Notes: a model not told the origin generated them from the sequence alone. A stretch of 64,000 nt of DNA from GCA-003244245 sp052390115 (GCA_052390115.1 JBQTHE010000069.1:38475-102474); one strand, 5' to 3'; positions 32,706 through 41,663 are shown, numbered from the stretch's first letter. Numbers and translations: made by a program.

Positions 32706-33221
32706 TCAATAACGGCGAAGGCGACGATCTCGGCGGATAGCCACGTCCCCGGTCGTGAGGCGTAGCTGCAGTGCCGTGCATCGCCACCGGCTGCCCCCGT
32801 CGTCGACGTGCTCCTCGAAGCGGGCGGCCAGCGCGCGGACTCCGGTGTTCAGCGTCACCAGGGCAACCGCCTCCAATGCCCCGTCAGCCTGCGGCCGGGC
32901 GAACACCTTGCGCACCCGTGGCTGGAGATGCCCAGCCACCGCCTTCAGCGTGGCGAGGTAGGTCAGCAGGTCAGGACTCAGGACCGCGGACAGCTGTCGT
33001 GCCGGCCGCTGACCGCCGAGGATCTCCACTACGGCCCGCAGCACCCGCTCAGCCATGACGGACGCTGCGGGGTTCGCCACCGGCACGGTCACGGTCGGCG
33101 GCTGGGATATGGCTACCGGGTGGGGTGTGGCCGGCGCCGGGGGCGGCAGGAAATCCACCAACCGGCGCAGCACCGGCCGGTACGAGAGATGGGGGCGTGG
33201 CTCGGCGATGCTGGTAGTCAA
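32706..33221 (-). CDS. Rv3235-like (DUF6459) protein
   Basis: This protein has a Pro-rich N-terminal part and a C-terminal domain with RVLRAVVEILGGQRPARQLSAVLSPDLL, ALEAVALVTLNTGVRALAARFE and WRCTALQL, the pattern of the actinobacterial Rv3235 family. Its function is unknown; it is typically encoded near secA, as here. I chose TTG 33221 (171 residues) because gaggagg stands just upstream of it, whereas the longer frame to 33344 lacks a ribosome binding site and has no conserved residues. Confidence 0.75.
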   Translation of the reverse strand: MTTSIAEPRPHLSYRPVLRRLVDFLPPPAPATPHPVAISQPPTVTVPVANPAASVMAERVLRAVVEILGGQRPARQLSAVLSPDLLTYLATLKAVAGHLQPRVRKVFARPQADGALEAVALVTLNTGVRALAARFEEHVDDGGSRWRCTALQLRLTTGDVAIRRDRRLRRY

Positions 33222-33428
33222 CGAACCCTCCTCGGCTGCAGACCACGCGCGTGCGTGGTCGATCGACGGCGGGGCCGAAGACGCCGTGGGGCGGACCGCA
33301 GCGGTGGTGCTGGGACCGTGGGCACCGGATCGGAGGAGGGGCAACGATCCGGTGTAGGGGATTATGCGAGATCTGGACCGGTGTTGTCCTGGTTTTCGGA
33401 AAATTAGTTACAGCTTGTGGATAACCCG

Positions 33429-34253
33429 CTACGGGAAGACTCGACGCCGGGCCCACTCGAAGCACACCACCGCGGCCGCGCTGGCGACGTTGAGTGATTC
33501 GACCCCCCCGGCCATCGGGATGCCGACCCAGCCGGTGAGTCGCGCAGCGACGGCTGGGGAGACGCCCGAGGTCTCGTTGCCCAGCACGTAGGCCACCCGG
33601 GACGGCGGTGGATCGCCAAACAGCGAGGTGGTGCCCGGTGCCGACCCGGATAGTCCGAGTACCGTGAACCCGGCGTCGCGCAACGCGGCGCAGGCCCGCT
33701 CCGCAGTGGCCGCCCGCAGGACCGGGGCGTGGAAGGCCACTCCAGCCGAGGCTTTGATCACCAGTGGATCGATCGCGGGCACTCCCCGGCGGGGAAGCAC
33801 CACGCCGTCGAGTCCGGCGGCGGTCGCGGTGCGCAGGATCATGCCTACGTTGGCCGGATTGGTGATCGCGTCGAGCACGAGCACCGCAGCCGGGCTGCGC
33901 AGTGCCTTCAGCGCGCCGTCCAGCGGGCGCATCCGGGGGGCCACCACGTCGGCCAGCACGCCCTGGTCGTGCCGGCCGTTGCCGGCGAGCACCTTGACCC
34001 GGTGCGCCGACACCCGCCGCACCGGCACTCGCCGACCGGCCGCCGCGTCGAGGATCTCCTGCATGGTGTCGCCGCGGGCATGCTCGGCGACGATCACCTT
34101 GTCGATGATCAGGGCCTGGTCGGTGAGTGCCTCCAGCACCGGTTTGCGGCCGTAGACGGTGATGAAGACGTCCCGCGGGCTGGCGGCCTGCTGGGCCGGG
34201 ACTTGATCCTCGGCCCGGGGTTCGTCGGGCAGGGGCTCATCGGTCAAGGGCAC
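33429..34253 (-). CDS. SpoU/TrmH-family RNA 2'-O-ribose methyltransferase
   Basis: The protein has an N-terminal RNA-binding domain with VYGRKPVLEAL and a C-terminal SPOUT domain: VLDAITNPANVGMILRTA (motif 1), YVLGNETSGVS (motif 2) and IPMAGGVESLNVASAAAVVCFE (motif 3, knot and SAM site). This is the RlmB/TrmH branch acting on rRNA or tRNA; exact target unknown. I take GTG 34253 as start (274 residues); ATG 34304 would add 17 residues overlapping the divergent small gene. Divergent from the small ORF/DUF6912 pair. Confidence 0.85.
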   Translation of the reverse strand: MPLTDEPLPDEPRAEDQVPAQQAASPRDVFITVYGRKPVLEALTDQALIIDKVIVAEHARGDTMQEILDAAAGRRVPVRRVSAHRVKVLAGNGRHDQGVLADVVAPRMRPLDGALKALRSPAAVLVLDAITNPANVGMILRTATAAGLDGVVLPRRGVPAIDPLVIKASAGVAFHAPVLRAATAERACAALRDAGFTVLGLSGSAPGTTSLFGDPPPSRVAYVLGNETSGVSPAVAARLTGWVGIPMAGGVESLNVASAAAVVCFEWARRRVFP

Positions 34254-34307
34254 GTAGCCAGGATGGCAGGTTCGGATGCGGTTGTTCAGCGTGCCAGGAT
34301 GCACCGC

Positions 34308-34442
34308 ATGGCCGACCGTTTATCGGCGCTGAGCGCTGGCGGCGTCTACCGCGGGCTCAACGCCGACCGGGATGCGATGTCCGATGTGGACATGCTGGCA
34401 GCGCTGATCGAGCAGCTGGTGCCGACCGGGCCCGGACAATGA
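34308..34442 (+). CDS. Small conserved-looking protein upstream of DUF6912
   Basis: This 44-residue frame reads MADRLSALSAGGVYRGLN ... DVDMLAALIEQL and ends with TGA overlapping the ATG of the DUF6912 gene (ATGA), strong evidence that it is translated. agga lies eight bases before ATG 34308. ATG 34299 is a three-codon-longer alternative. I recognise no domain; it probably forms one or two short helices. Confidence 0.55.
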   Translation: MADRLSALSAGGVYRGLNADRDAMSDVDMLAALIEQLVPTGPGQ

Positions 34443-34942
34443 GGGTCTACATTCCCGCCACGCTTGCGATGCTGCGAACGCTGGTCGACTCCGGGGAGCT
34501 GGTCCCGGTCTCGGGCACCGCCTTCGCGCTCACTCCGATGCTTCGTGAGTCCTACGCCGCCGGGGACACCGAGGAGCTGGAGTACGCGGCGATGAACGAG
34601 GCGGCGCGGGCGTCGCTGCGGCTGCTGGCCGCCGAGCTGGATGGCGACGCGGGGGTCCTGCCGCGCCGCGTCGTGGTGGCCGCCGACGTCGACGGGGTGC
34701 GGTTGCGCCCCGATCTCGACGACGCCGTCGTCACGGTTGCCGGGCCGGTGCCGAGCTCGGCGGTCGCCGCCGTGCACGTCGACGTGGCTGCGGCGGAGGA
34801 TGCGGTGCGCAGTGCGGCGGCGGTGGTGGACGCCGCTGATCTTGGTGACCCGGACGCCGAGTTCACCCTCGGCGAAGCCGAGGACCACGAGATGGCCTGG
34901 TACGCCACCCAGGAGGTCCCCTTTCTGCTCGAACTCTTGTGA
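34439..34942 (+). CDS. DUF6912 family protein
   Basis: The 167-residue protein opens MRVYIPATLAMLRTLVDSGEL and has FALTPMLRESYAAGDTEELEY, HVDVAAAEDAV and HEMAWYATQEVPFLLELL, characteristic of the actinobacterial DUF6912 family found beside proline/aldehyde dehydrogenase genes. No signal peptide or membrane helix. Function unknown. It is translationally coupled to the small protein before it and separated from pruA by a palindrome. Confidence 0.8.
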   Translation: MRVYIPATLAMLRTLVDSGELVPVSGTAFALTPMLRESYAAGDTEELEYAAMNEAARASLRLLAAELDGDAGVLPRRVVVAADVDGVRLRPDLDDAVVTVAGPVPSSAVAAVHVDVAAAEDAVRSAAAVVDAADLGDPDAEFTLGEAEDHEMAWYATQEVPFLLELL

Positions 34943-34943
34943 G

Positions 34944-34991
34944 ACCCGTGAGTGGCAATGCGAGTCAGGACTCGCATTGCCACTCACGGGT
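34944..34991. repeat. Near-perfect 48-bp palindrome before pruA
   Basis: Arms 34944-34966 and 34969-34991 (acccgtgagtggcaatgcga ... and its complement) pair perfectly around a two-base centre. The last T is also the first base of the pruA -10 element TAGACT. It may serve as the DUF6912 terminator, but without a T-run, and looks like a dispersed palindrome. Confidence 0.9.
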
Positions 34992-34996
34992 AGACT
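34991..34996 (+). promoter_or_regulatory. -10 element of pruA, leaderless
   Basis: TAGACT ends eight bases before ATG 35005 and there is no Shine-Dalgarno sequence. The -35 side lies inside the palindrome 34944-34991. Confidence 0.5.
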
Positions 34997-35004
34997 AGGC
35001 AGCT

Positions 35005-36636
35005 ATGGACGCGATCACGTCCACGCCGGCCCCGCGCAACGAACCGGTCCGTAGCTACCCACCGGGGAGTCCGGAACGCGATTCGCTTACCCGCACGCTC
35101 GCCGAGCTGGCCGCCCAGCGGGCCGAGCTGACAATGACCATCGGCGGCGTGGCGCGGATGGCCGGTGGGGAGCCCTTCGACATCGTCGCCCCGCACCGGC
35201 ATGCCCACGTGCTGGGCGTAAGCGCGCAGGCCAGCGCCACTGACGTCGCGGATGCCGTGCGGGCCGCGATGCAGGCCGCGCCGGCCTGGCGTGAGTTGCC
35301 CTTCGACGAGCGCGCTGCGGTGTTGCTGCGTGCCGCGGACCTCGCGGCCGGTCCGTGGCGCGACACGCTCAACGCCGCCACCATGCTTGGCCAGTCGAAG
35401 TCGGTGCAGCAGGCCGAGATCGACGCGGCTTGCGAGCTGATCGATTTCTGGCGTTTCAACGTGCACTACGCCCGGCGGATCCTGGCCGAGCAGCCGAACT
35501 CGGCGCCCGGTGAGTGGAACCGCATGGAGTACCGCCCGTTGGAGGGCTTCGTCGTCGCGATCACCCCGTTCAACTTCACCGCGATCGCCGGGAACCTGCC
35601 CACCGCGCCCGCCCTGATGGGAAACACGGTGGTGTGGAAGCCCACCCTCACCCAGCAGCTCAGCGCGCACTACACGATGCGGCTGCTGGAGGCCGCCGGG
35701 CTACCGGCCGGGGTGATCAACCTGGTCACCGGACACGGAGCACCGGTCAGCGAGGTGGCCCTGGCCGATCCCGACCTTGCCGGGCTGCACTTCACCGGGT
35801 CCACGAAGACATTCAAGAAGCTGTGGCGCACCGTCGCTGGTCACCTGGACAGCTACCGCAGCTACCCGCGCATCGTGGGGGAGACCGGCGGCAAGAATTT
35901 CGTGGTGGCGCACCCCTCGGCCGACCCGGCCGCGGTGACGACGGCGCTGGTGCGCGGGGCGTTCGAGTACCAGGGTCAGAAATGCTCCGCGGCCTCCCGT
36001 GCGTATGTCGCCCAGTCGCTGTGGGACGGCGGCCTGCGGGAACAGCTGGCCGACACCACGCGGACGATCAACTACGGCGACATCGCTGACCTGTCGAACT
36101 TCGGCGGCGCGGTGATCGACGCCCGGGCCTTCGCCAAGCACCGCGACCTCCTAGGCCGGGTCGCCACCGACCCGTCGATCGAGGTTCTCGCCGGCGGCGG
36201 CTGCGACGACTCGCAGGGGTGGTTCGTGCAGCCCACGGTGCTGCTCAGCGGTGACCCCAAGCACGACGTGTTCACCACGGAGTACTTCGGGCCGATCCTC
36301 GCGGTGCATGTCTACCCCGACGCGGATTACGCCGCGATCCTCGACGTTGTCGACTCCACCAGCCCGTACGCGCTGACCGGCGCGGTGTTCGCCACCGACC
36401 GCGCCGCGGTAGTGCAGGCGCAGGGGGCGCTACGTTTCGCGGCGGGCAACTTCTATGTCAACGACAAGCCCACCGGGTCGATCGTGGGCCGCCAGCCCTT
36501 CGGCGGGTCCCGGGGCTCGGGCACGAACGACAAGGCCGGCTCACTGATCAACCTGCTGCGGTGGGCCAACCCACGGGCGATCAAGGAGACCTTCGACCCC
36601 CCGACTGATCACGCCTACCCGCACATGACTACGTAG
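35005..36636 (+). CDS. pruA: L-glutamate gamma-semialdehyde dehydrogenase (P5C dehydrogenase)
   Basis: PruA oxidises glutamate semialdehyde to glutamate with NAD, the second step of proline catabolism. The 543-residue protein has the RPLEGFVVAITPFNFTAIA strand, the GSTKTF cofactor turn, the glutamate motif GETGGKNFVVAHPSAD and the catalytic Cys in FEYQGQKCSAASRAYV, with IVGRQPFGGSRGSGTNDKAG near the C-terminus. Length fits the monofunctional actinobacterial enzyme. No proline dehydrogenase gene lies beside it. Confidence 0.95.
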   Translation: MDAITSTPAPRNEPVRSYPPGSPERDSLTRTLAELAAQRAELTMTIGGVARMAGGEPFDIVAPHRHAHVLGVSAQASATDVADAVRAAMQAAPAWRELPFDERAAVLLRAADLAAGPWRDTLNAATMLGQSKSVQQAEIDAACELIDFWRFNVHYARRILAEQPNSAPGEWNRMEYRPLEGFVVAITPFNFTAIAGNLPTAPALMGNTVVWKPTLTQQLSAHYTMRLLEAAGLPAGVINLVTGHGAPVSEVALADPDLAGLHFTGSTKTFKKLWRTVAGHLDSYRSYPRIVGETGGKNFVVAHPSADPAAVTTALVRGAFEYQGQKCSAASRAYVAQSLWDGGLREQLADTTRTINYGDIADLSNFGGAVIDARAFAKHRDLLGRVATDPSIEVLAGGGCDDSQGWFVQPTVLLSGDPKHDVFTTEYFGPILAVHVYPDADYAAILDVVDSTSPYALTGAVFATDRAAVVQAQGALRFAAGNFYVNDKPTGSIVGRQPFGGSRGSGTNDKAGSLINLLRWANPRAIKETFDPPTDHAYPHMTT

Positions 36637-36707
36637 CGTTCATCCCCGCGTGCGGGCCTGCCGGAAGTGCTCCGCCGCTTCGAGCACCGGACGCCACTCA
36701 CGACTCC

Positions 36708-36739
36708 GCTACCCTCCCCCCGGTCGGGGGGAGGGTAGC
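36708..36739. terminator. GC hairpin between pruA and the sulfotransferase gene
   Basis: gctaccctcccccc (36708-36721) and ggggggagggtagc (36726-36739) are perfect complements with the loop ggtc. It can end pruA transcription and lies 17 bp before the next start. Confidence 0.65.
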
Positions 36740-36756
36740 GACCATGGAGCCACGAG

Positions 36757-37896
36757 ATGACCGGATCGGCAGTGTCGCGAGTGTTCCTGCACGTGGGCAC
36801 CCCGAAGACGGGCACCACCTACCTGCAAGGCGTGATGTGGCGCAACAGGCGGGAGCTCCGTCGCCGTGGGGTGCACTATCCCGGTTGCCGGCCAGAGGCG
36901 CACTTCCTCGCAGCGATGGACCTGCAGGGTGCCACTGCTGAGGAGATCGGCGACCCGGATCTGCCCTTCGCCTGGGACCGGTTGGTCGGTCAGGTCGCGG
37001 CAGCGCGGGGCACCGTGGTGGTCTCCCACGAGCTGTTCAGCCCGATGGAGCCCGACCGGATCGAGCGAGCGCTGAACGCTCTCGGCGGCGGTGAGCTGCA
37101 CGTCGTGTGCACAGCCCGCGATCTTGGCCGGCAGCTGTTCGCGGTCTGGCAGGAGGACCTGAAGAACCGGCACACCCTGTCCTTCGCCGAGTTCCTCGAC
37201 GCGGTGCGCGACCCCGCGAAGGGGCACTGGCTCGGCACGCTGTTCTGGCGCATGCAGGACGTGCCGGACGTGCTGTACCGCTGGGCGAGCGGGCTGCCGC
37301 CGCAGCGGGTGCACGTGGTCACCGTCCCGCCCCCGGGCTCGGCACCCGAACAGCTGTGGCAGCGCTTCGCCACGGTGCTCGGGGTGCCGCTCAACGGCCT
37401 GGACGACAGCCCCACCGAACCTAACTCCTCGCTGGGTCTGGCCGAGGCCCAGCTCCTGCGCCGGCTCAACCTCGCCCTGCCGCCGGACCTGCCGTGGGGG
37501 CTTTACGAGCACGCCGTGCGCAAGCACCTGGTGGAGGTGCTGGCTGGTCGTCCCAGCAGCGCCCGGCGCTTCACTGTGCCGTCCGACCAGCTGCCCTGGG
37601 TGACCGAGCGGGCCACGCAGATGACGTCCGAGCTGGCGGACGCTGGCTACCGGGTCGTGGGCGACCTCGACGATCTGATCCCCACCGCCTCGACACCGCA
37701 ACCGGGCCCGGACGAGGTGACCGACGCCGCGGTGCTCGACGCCGCGCTGGCCGTGGCCTGCACCCTGGTGCAGAGCTACGGTGTGTACGCGCAGCGCACC
37801 AGGTCGCTGCGGCAGCGGATCAGCGGGCTCGGCGATCGCAACGCTGCGGTGAATCGGGCGCTGGCCGTCTACCGCTCGGTGCGCTACTCCCGCTAG
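36757..37896 (+). CDS. Sulfotransferase-family protein
   Basis: The 379-residue protein starts with VSRVFLHVGTPKTGTTYLQ, the 5'-phosphosulfate-binding loop (residues about 11-21) of PAPS-dependent sulfotransferases, and has VVVSHELF and the LHVVCTARDLGRQLFAVWQ strand that normally carries the 3'-phosphate-binding Arg/Ser pair. The C-terminal 100 residues are variable and end in a basic helix. Acceptor unknown. ggag precedes ATG 36757. Its TAG stop lies in a CTAG shared with the rsgA stop on the other strand. Confidence 0.75.
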   Translation: MTGSAVSRVFLHVGTPKTGTTYLQGVMWRNRRELRRRGVHYPGCRPEAHFLAAMDLQGATAEEIGDPDLPFAWDRLVGQVAAARGTVVVSHELFSPMEPDRIERALNALGGGELHVVCTARDLGRQLFAVWQEDLKNRHTLSFAEFLDAVRDPAKGHWLGTLFWRMQDVPDVLYRWASGLPPQRVHVVTVPPPGSAPEQLWQRFATVLGVPLNGLDDSPTEPNSSLGLAEAQLLRRLNLALPPDLPWGLYEHAVRKHLVEVLAGRPSSARRFTVPSDQLPWVTERATQMTSELADAGYRVVGDLDDLIPTASTPQPGPDEVTDAAVLDAALAVACTLVQSYGVYAQRTRSLRQRISGLGDRNAAVNRALAVYRSVRYSR

Positions 37897-38921
37897 TCGG
37901 CGAGTGCGGCGAGCAGGTCCCGGACGGACATGGCCCGGCGGTGGGCGGCGCCGGCGAGCTCGTCCAGCGCGCACTCCGGGTCGGCGGGCGGACCGAGGTG
38001 GGTGCAGCCCCGTGGGCAGTTCGCGATCGCCTGGCCCAGGTCGCCGAAGGCGCGGACGACATCATCGGGCGTCACGTGCGCCAGCCCGAAGGAGCGGATC
38101 CCTGGGGTGTCCACCACCCACCCGCCGCCAGGCAGCGGCATGGCCACCGCGGAGCTGGAGGTGTGCCGGCCTTTGCCCACTCCGCTGACTGCGGCAGTCG
38201 CCCGAAGAGCGTCCGGCACCAGCCGGTTCACCAGTGTCGACTTGCCCACTCCGGAATGACCGACCAGGACCGAGACTTGACCCGCCAGCCGCGCTCGCAC
38301 CGCATCCACCCCGATCGCCGGGGCGGTGACGAGCACCGGCAGGTCCAGCGCCGCGTAGCGCTCCAGCACCGCGTCCGGTGCGGCGAGATCCCGCTTGGTC
38401 AGGCAGAGTACCGGCGCCAGGCCCCCGGCGTAGCCAGCCACCAGGCACCGGTCGATCAGCCCGGTGCGCGGTGGCGGATCGGCCAGTGAGGCGACGATGA
38501 GCAGCTGCTCGGCGTTGGCCACCACGATCCGCTCGTAGGGGTCGGTGTCGTCGGCCGTGCGGCGTAGCACGCTGGACCGCTCGTCGACCCGGATGATCCG
38601 CGCCAGCCCATCCGGTGCGCCGCTGACCTCGCCGACCAGCCCAACCCGGTCGCCCACGACGACCGGCGTGCGCCCGAGTTCCCGGGCCCGCATCGCGGTC
38701 ACCCGGACGGTCGGGTCGCCATCGGGCGCGCAGGTCCACCGGCCGCGGTCTACCCCCACCACCATTGCGGGTGTCGCGTCGGCGTGCTCGGGGCGGCGCT
38801 TGCTGCGCGGGCGGGAACCGTGCCGCCCCGGCCGGACCCGTACGTCGGATTCGTCGAGGCTGTGACCACGGCTGGGGCCCGGACGGGGACCACTGTGGGG
38901 GCCGCTGCCCGGCCTGCTCAG
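37893..38921 (-). CDS. rsgA: Ribosome small-subunit GTPase RsgA, probable CTG start
   Basis: RsgA is a circularly permuted GTPase that checks 30S assembly. It has an OB-fold part (VVVGDRVGLVGEVSG), then G4 LTKRD, G1 GHSGVGKST, G3 DTPGIRSFGL, and a C-terminal zinc knuckle NCPRGCTHLG ... C. The conserved head DESDVRVRPGR lies upstream of the first available ATG (38765), and no ATG, GTG or TTG precedes it in frame. The only sensible start is CTG 38921, which overlaps the aroA TGA as CTGA, in the position where ATGA/GTGA overlaps are found elsewhere in this window. 342 residues from that start. Confidence 0.88.
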   Translation of the reverse strand: MSRPGSGPHSGPRPGPSRGHSLDESDVRVRPGRHGSRPRSKRRPEHADATPAMVVGVDRGRWTCAPDGDPTVRVTAMRARELGRTPVVVGDRVGLVGEVSGAPDGLARIIRVDERSSVLRRTADDTDPYERIVVANAEQLLIVASLADPPPRTGLIDRCLVAGYAGGLAPVLCLTKRDLAAPDAVLERYAALDLPVLVTAPAIGVDAVRARLAGQVSVLVGHSGVGKSTLVNRLVPDALRATAAVSGVGKGRHTSSSAVAMPLPGGGWVVDTPGIRSFGLAHVTPDDVVRAFGDLGQAIANCPRGCTHLGPPADPECALDELAGAAHRRAMSVRDLLAALAD

Positions 38922-40228
38922 CCGGCACCACCGGCCAGCATCGTCGCCCAGCTCACCGGGAACTCCGGCAGCGTCTTGGTCGTCGCGGCGATGTCGTCGA
39001 CCACGATCCCCGGCACCACCAGGCCGAGGATCGCGCCCGCGGTGGCCATCCGGTGATCGGCGTAGACGGCCCAGGGCCGGCCGGGATCCGCGCGCAACGA
39101 CCGGGGGTGGATCTCCAGGCCGTCGGGGGTCTCGCGGACCTCGCCGCCCAGGGCCCCGATCTCGGTGGCCAGCGCGGCCAACCGGTCGGTCTCGTGCCCG
39201 CGCAGGTGGGCGATACCGCGCAGTCGCGAGGGTCCGGTGGCCAGCGCGGCCAGTACGGCCACCGTCGGGGTGAGCTCCCCGGCGTCGTGCAGGTCGGCGT
39301 CCACGCCATCGAGCTGCGCAGGACCCAGCACGGTCAGCCCGCGTTCGTAGAGGCCCACCCGGCACCCCATCTGGGCCAGTAGTGGGCGGATCGCGTCGCC
39401 GGCTTGGGTAGTGCGACTTGGCCAGCCCGGAACGGTCACCTGCCCACCAGTGACCGCCGCTGCTGCCAGGAACACTGCCGCGTTCGTCAGGTCCGGCTCG
39501 ACGTCAAGGTCGCCGCCTGCGACGGGGCCGGGGGCCACCCGCCACCACGTCGCGCCGTCGGTGTCCACCTCCACCCCGCGATCGGTGAGCATCTGTACGG
39601 TCATCTCGAGATGCGGCCGGGATGGGACGGGCGGGCCGTCGTGATGGACCGTGATCCCGTCGTCGTACTTGGCGGCGGACAGCAGCAATCCGGAGACGAA
39701 CTGCGAGGAAGCCGAGGCATCGATCCACACCTCGCCGCCACGTCGCTGCCGGATACCGTGCAACACGAATGGCAGTGCGTCCCCGTCTATCCGGCAACCC
39801 AGCGCACGCAGCGCGGCCAGCATTGCGTCTATCGGTCGGTGCCGGGCCCGCTCGTCGCCGTCGAAGCGAACCGGGCCGTCGGCCAGCGCCGCCAGCGGCG
39901 GCACGAAGCGCATCACGGTGCCGGCCAGCCCGCAGTCCACCGCGGCCGCTCCGCACAGGCCGCCGTGTGCGGCTACCTCCAGCTCGCCGCTGCGATCGGT
40001 CACCGGCACTCTCAAGGCGCGCAGTGCACCGATCATGAGATCGGTATCCCGGCTGCGCAGGGCGCCCCGGATGGTGCCTCCGGTGCCGGCCAGCGCGGTC
40101 AGCAGGAGAGCACGGTTGGTGATTGACTTCGATCCCGGCACGGTCACGGTGGCCCGTACCGGTTCGGGTGCCAGTGGCGCGGCCCACGGCAGCTGGGTGG
40201 ATATCGTCACGGCGCCATCATTGCGCAC
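38918..40228 (-). CDS. aroA: 3-phosphoshikimate 1-carboxyvinyltransferase (EPSP synthase)
   Basis: AroA joins shikimate-3-phosphate and PEP in the shikimate pathway. The 436-residue protein has VPGSKSITNRALLLTALA near the N-terminus, GLAGTVMRFVPPLAAL (the LAGTxxRF-like glyphosate-contact loop), DASASSQFVSGLL, and RGHETDRLAALATEI near the C-terminus. Two GTG starts (40228 and 40210) are both possible; no clear ribosome binding site. It is divergent from the SRAP gene and coupled to rsgA downstream, a usual actinobacterial pair near sigR. Confidence 0.95.
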   Translation of the reverse strand: MRNDGAVTISTQLPWAAPLAPEPVRATVTVPGSKSITNRALLLTALAGTGGTIRGALRSRDTDLMIGALRALRVPVTDRSGELEVAAHGGLCGAAAVDCGLAGTVMRFVPPLAALADGPVRFDGDERARHRPIDAMLAALRALGCRIDGDALPFVLHGIRQRRGGEVWIDASASSQFVSGLLLSAAKYDDGITVHHDGPPVPSRPHLEMTVQMLTDRGVEVDTDGATWWRVAPGPVAGGDLDVEPDLTNAAVFLAAAAVTGGQVTVPGWPSRTTQAGDAIRPLLAQMGCRVGLYERGLTVLGPAQLDGVDADLHDAGELTPTVAVLAALATGPSRLRGIAHLRGHETDRLAALATEIGALGGEVRETPDGLEIHPRSLRADPGRPWAVYADHRMATAGAILGLVVPGIVVDDIAATTKTLPEFPVSWATMLAGGAG

Positions 40229-40265
40229 CCGGCCATGTCCGTACTGAGCGTGCCACGATGACCCT

Positions 40266-41024
40266 ATGTGCGGCAGGTACGCCTCAACCAGGAATCCCGC
40301 GACGCTGGCCGTCGAGTTCGACGCACGCGACGCTACCGACGGTGCGGCGCCGGGGGCTGACTACAACATCGCGCCGACCAAATCCGTGTTCTCCGTCGTG
40401 ACCCGGCATCCACGCGATACCGAGGGGATCCCCGACCGGCACCGCACGGTGCGCAGCATCCGGGTGATGCGCTGGGGACTGGTGCCGCATTGGGCCAAAG
40501 ATCCGGGCATCGGATCCCGGATGATCAACGCGCGAGCGGAGAGTGCGGCCACCAAGCCCGCGTTCCGCGATGCGGTGGCGAGGCGGCGCTGCCTGCTGCC
40601 CGCCGACGGCTGGTACGAGTGGCAGGCCGCGCCCGGGAGCCGCAAGCAGCCGTTCTTCATCACCCCAGCGGATGGCTCCGGGCTGGCCCTGGCCGGGTTG
40701 TGGGAGACCTGGCGCGGCGCCGACACCACCGCACCCCCGCTGGTGAGCTGCGCGGTGGTCACCACCGACGCGGTCGGTCCGCTGGCCGAGATCCACGACC
40801 GGATGCCGCTGATCCTGCCCGCCCAGGCATGGCAGGCATGGCTGAATCCGGATTCCGACGATCCGAGCCGGCTGCTCGCGCCACCGCCTGCGGAGCTGGT
40901 GGCGGCGCTGGAACTGCGGCCGGTATCCACGGCGGTGAACGACGTCCGCCGCGACGGCCCTGAGCTGGTCGAACGGGTGGAGCCGGAGCACCCCCCACTG
41001 CTGAACCTAGACCAGCTTCCATGA
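40266..41024 (+). CDS. SOS response-associated peptidase (YedK/HMCES family)
   Basis: SRAP proteins cross-link to abasic sites in single-stranded DNA through Cys2 after removal of Met1. The 252-residue protein starts MCGRYAST, has NIAPTKSVFSV (conserved Asn), MRWGLVPHWAKD, NARAES, the RCLLPADGWYEW segment with the active Glu, and EIHDRMPLIL with the conserved His. Length is slightly above the family norm. It overlaps the hydrolase gene downstream by four bases (ATGA). Confidence 0.93.
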   Translation: MCGRYASTRNPATLAVEFDARDATDGAAPGADYNIAPTKSVFSVVTRHPRDTEGIPDRHRTVRSIRVMRWGLVPHWAKDPGIGSRMINARAESAATKPAFRDAVARRRCLLPADGWYEWQAAPGSRKQPFFITPADGSGLALAGLWETWRGADTTAPPLVSCAVVTTDAVGPLAEIHDRMPLILPAQAWQAWLNPDSDDPSRLLAPPPAELVAALELRPVSTAVNDVRRDGPELVERVEPEHPPLLNLDQLP

Positions 41025-41656
41025 CCGAACTGACCGTTGGGACGCCATCCGGCCCGGCCCGTGTCGAACCGCACTGGGCTGAAACAGCAGCTCCGCGCTG
41101 GTGCCCGCAAGGCACTGCGGCGCTGCTGCTCGGGCACGGTGCGGGCGGCTCCACCGGCGCACCCGATCTGGTGGCCGCCACCAGGTCGGCTATCGGCACC
41201 GGGGTGCACGTGGCGCTGATCACGCAGCCCTACCGGGTCGCGGGCCGGCGTGCCCCGGCGCCGGCCCGGCAGCTCGACGAGGCCTGGCTGGCCGTCGCCG
41301 AGCACCTGGCGGACGGGATCTTCGCCGGTCTCCCGCTGATCTTCGGGGGGCGGTCTTCGGGGGCCAGGGTGGCGTGTCGCACCGCGGCGCCGGGGGGTGC
41401 GGTGGGCGTGCTGTGCCTGGCCTTCCCGGTGCACCCACCCGGGCGGCCGGATCGTAGCCGGATGAGCGAGCTGGACGGGGTGGACGTGCCGGTGCTGGTC
41501 GTGCAGGGCGAGCGGGATCCGTTCGGTCGCCCAGGGCCCGCCGTCGGGCGGGAGGTCGTGCTGCTGCCCGGTGACCACTCGCTCAAAACCGACCTCGCGG
41601 CGGTGGGACGCGCGGTGGCGGAGTGGCTACCGCGCCGGCTGCGGCCGCTGGGTTGA
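41021..41656 (+). CDS. Alpha/beta-hydrolase family protein
   Basis: The 211-residue protein has LLLGHGAGGSTGAPDL (oxyanion loop), the nucleophile elbow GGRSSGARVA (Ser about residue 113), VLVVQGERDPFG supplying the acidic residue and PGDHSLK supplying His. This matches the short KANL3/Tex30-like alpha/beta hydrolases of actinobacteria (often next to SRAP or sigR). Substrate unknown. Start overlaps the SRAP stop. Confidence 0.8.
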   Translation: MTELTVGTPSGPARVEPHWAETAAPRWCPQGTAALLLGHGAGGSTGAPDLVAATRSAIGTGVHVALITQPYRVAGRRAPAPARQLDEAWLAVAEHLADGIFAGLPLIFGGRSSGARVACRTAAPGGAVGVLCLAFPVHPPGRPDRSRMSELDGVDVPVLVVQGERDPFGRPGPAVGREVVLLPGDHSLKTDLAAVGRAVAEWLPRRLRPLG

Positions 41657-41663
41657 TGGGTCC

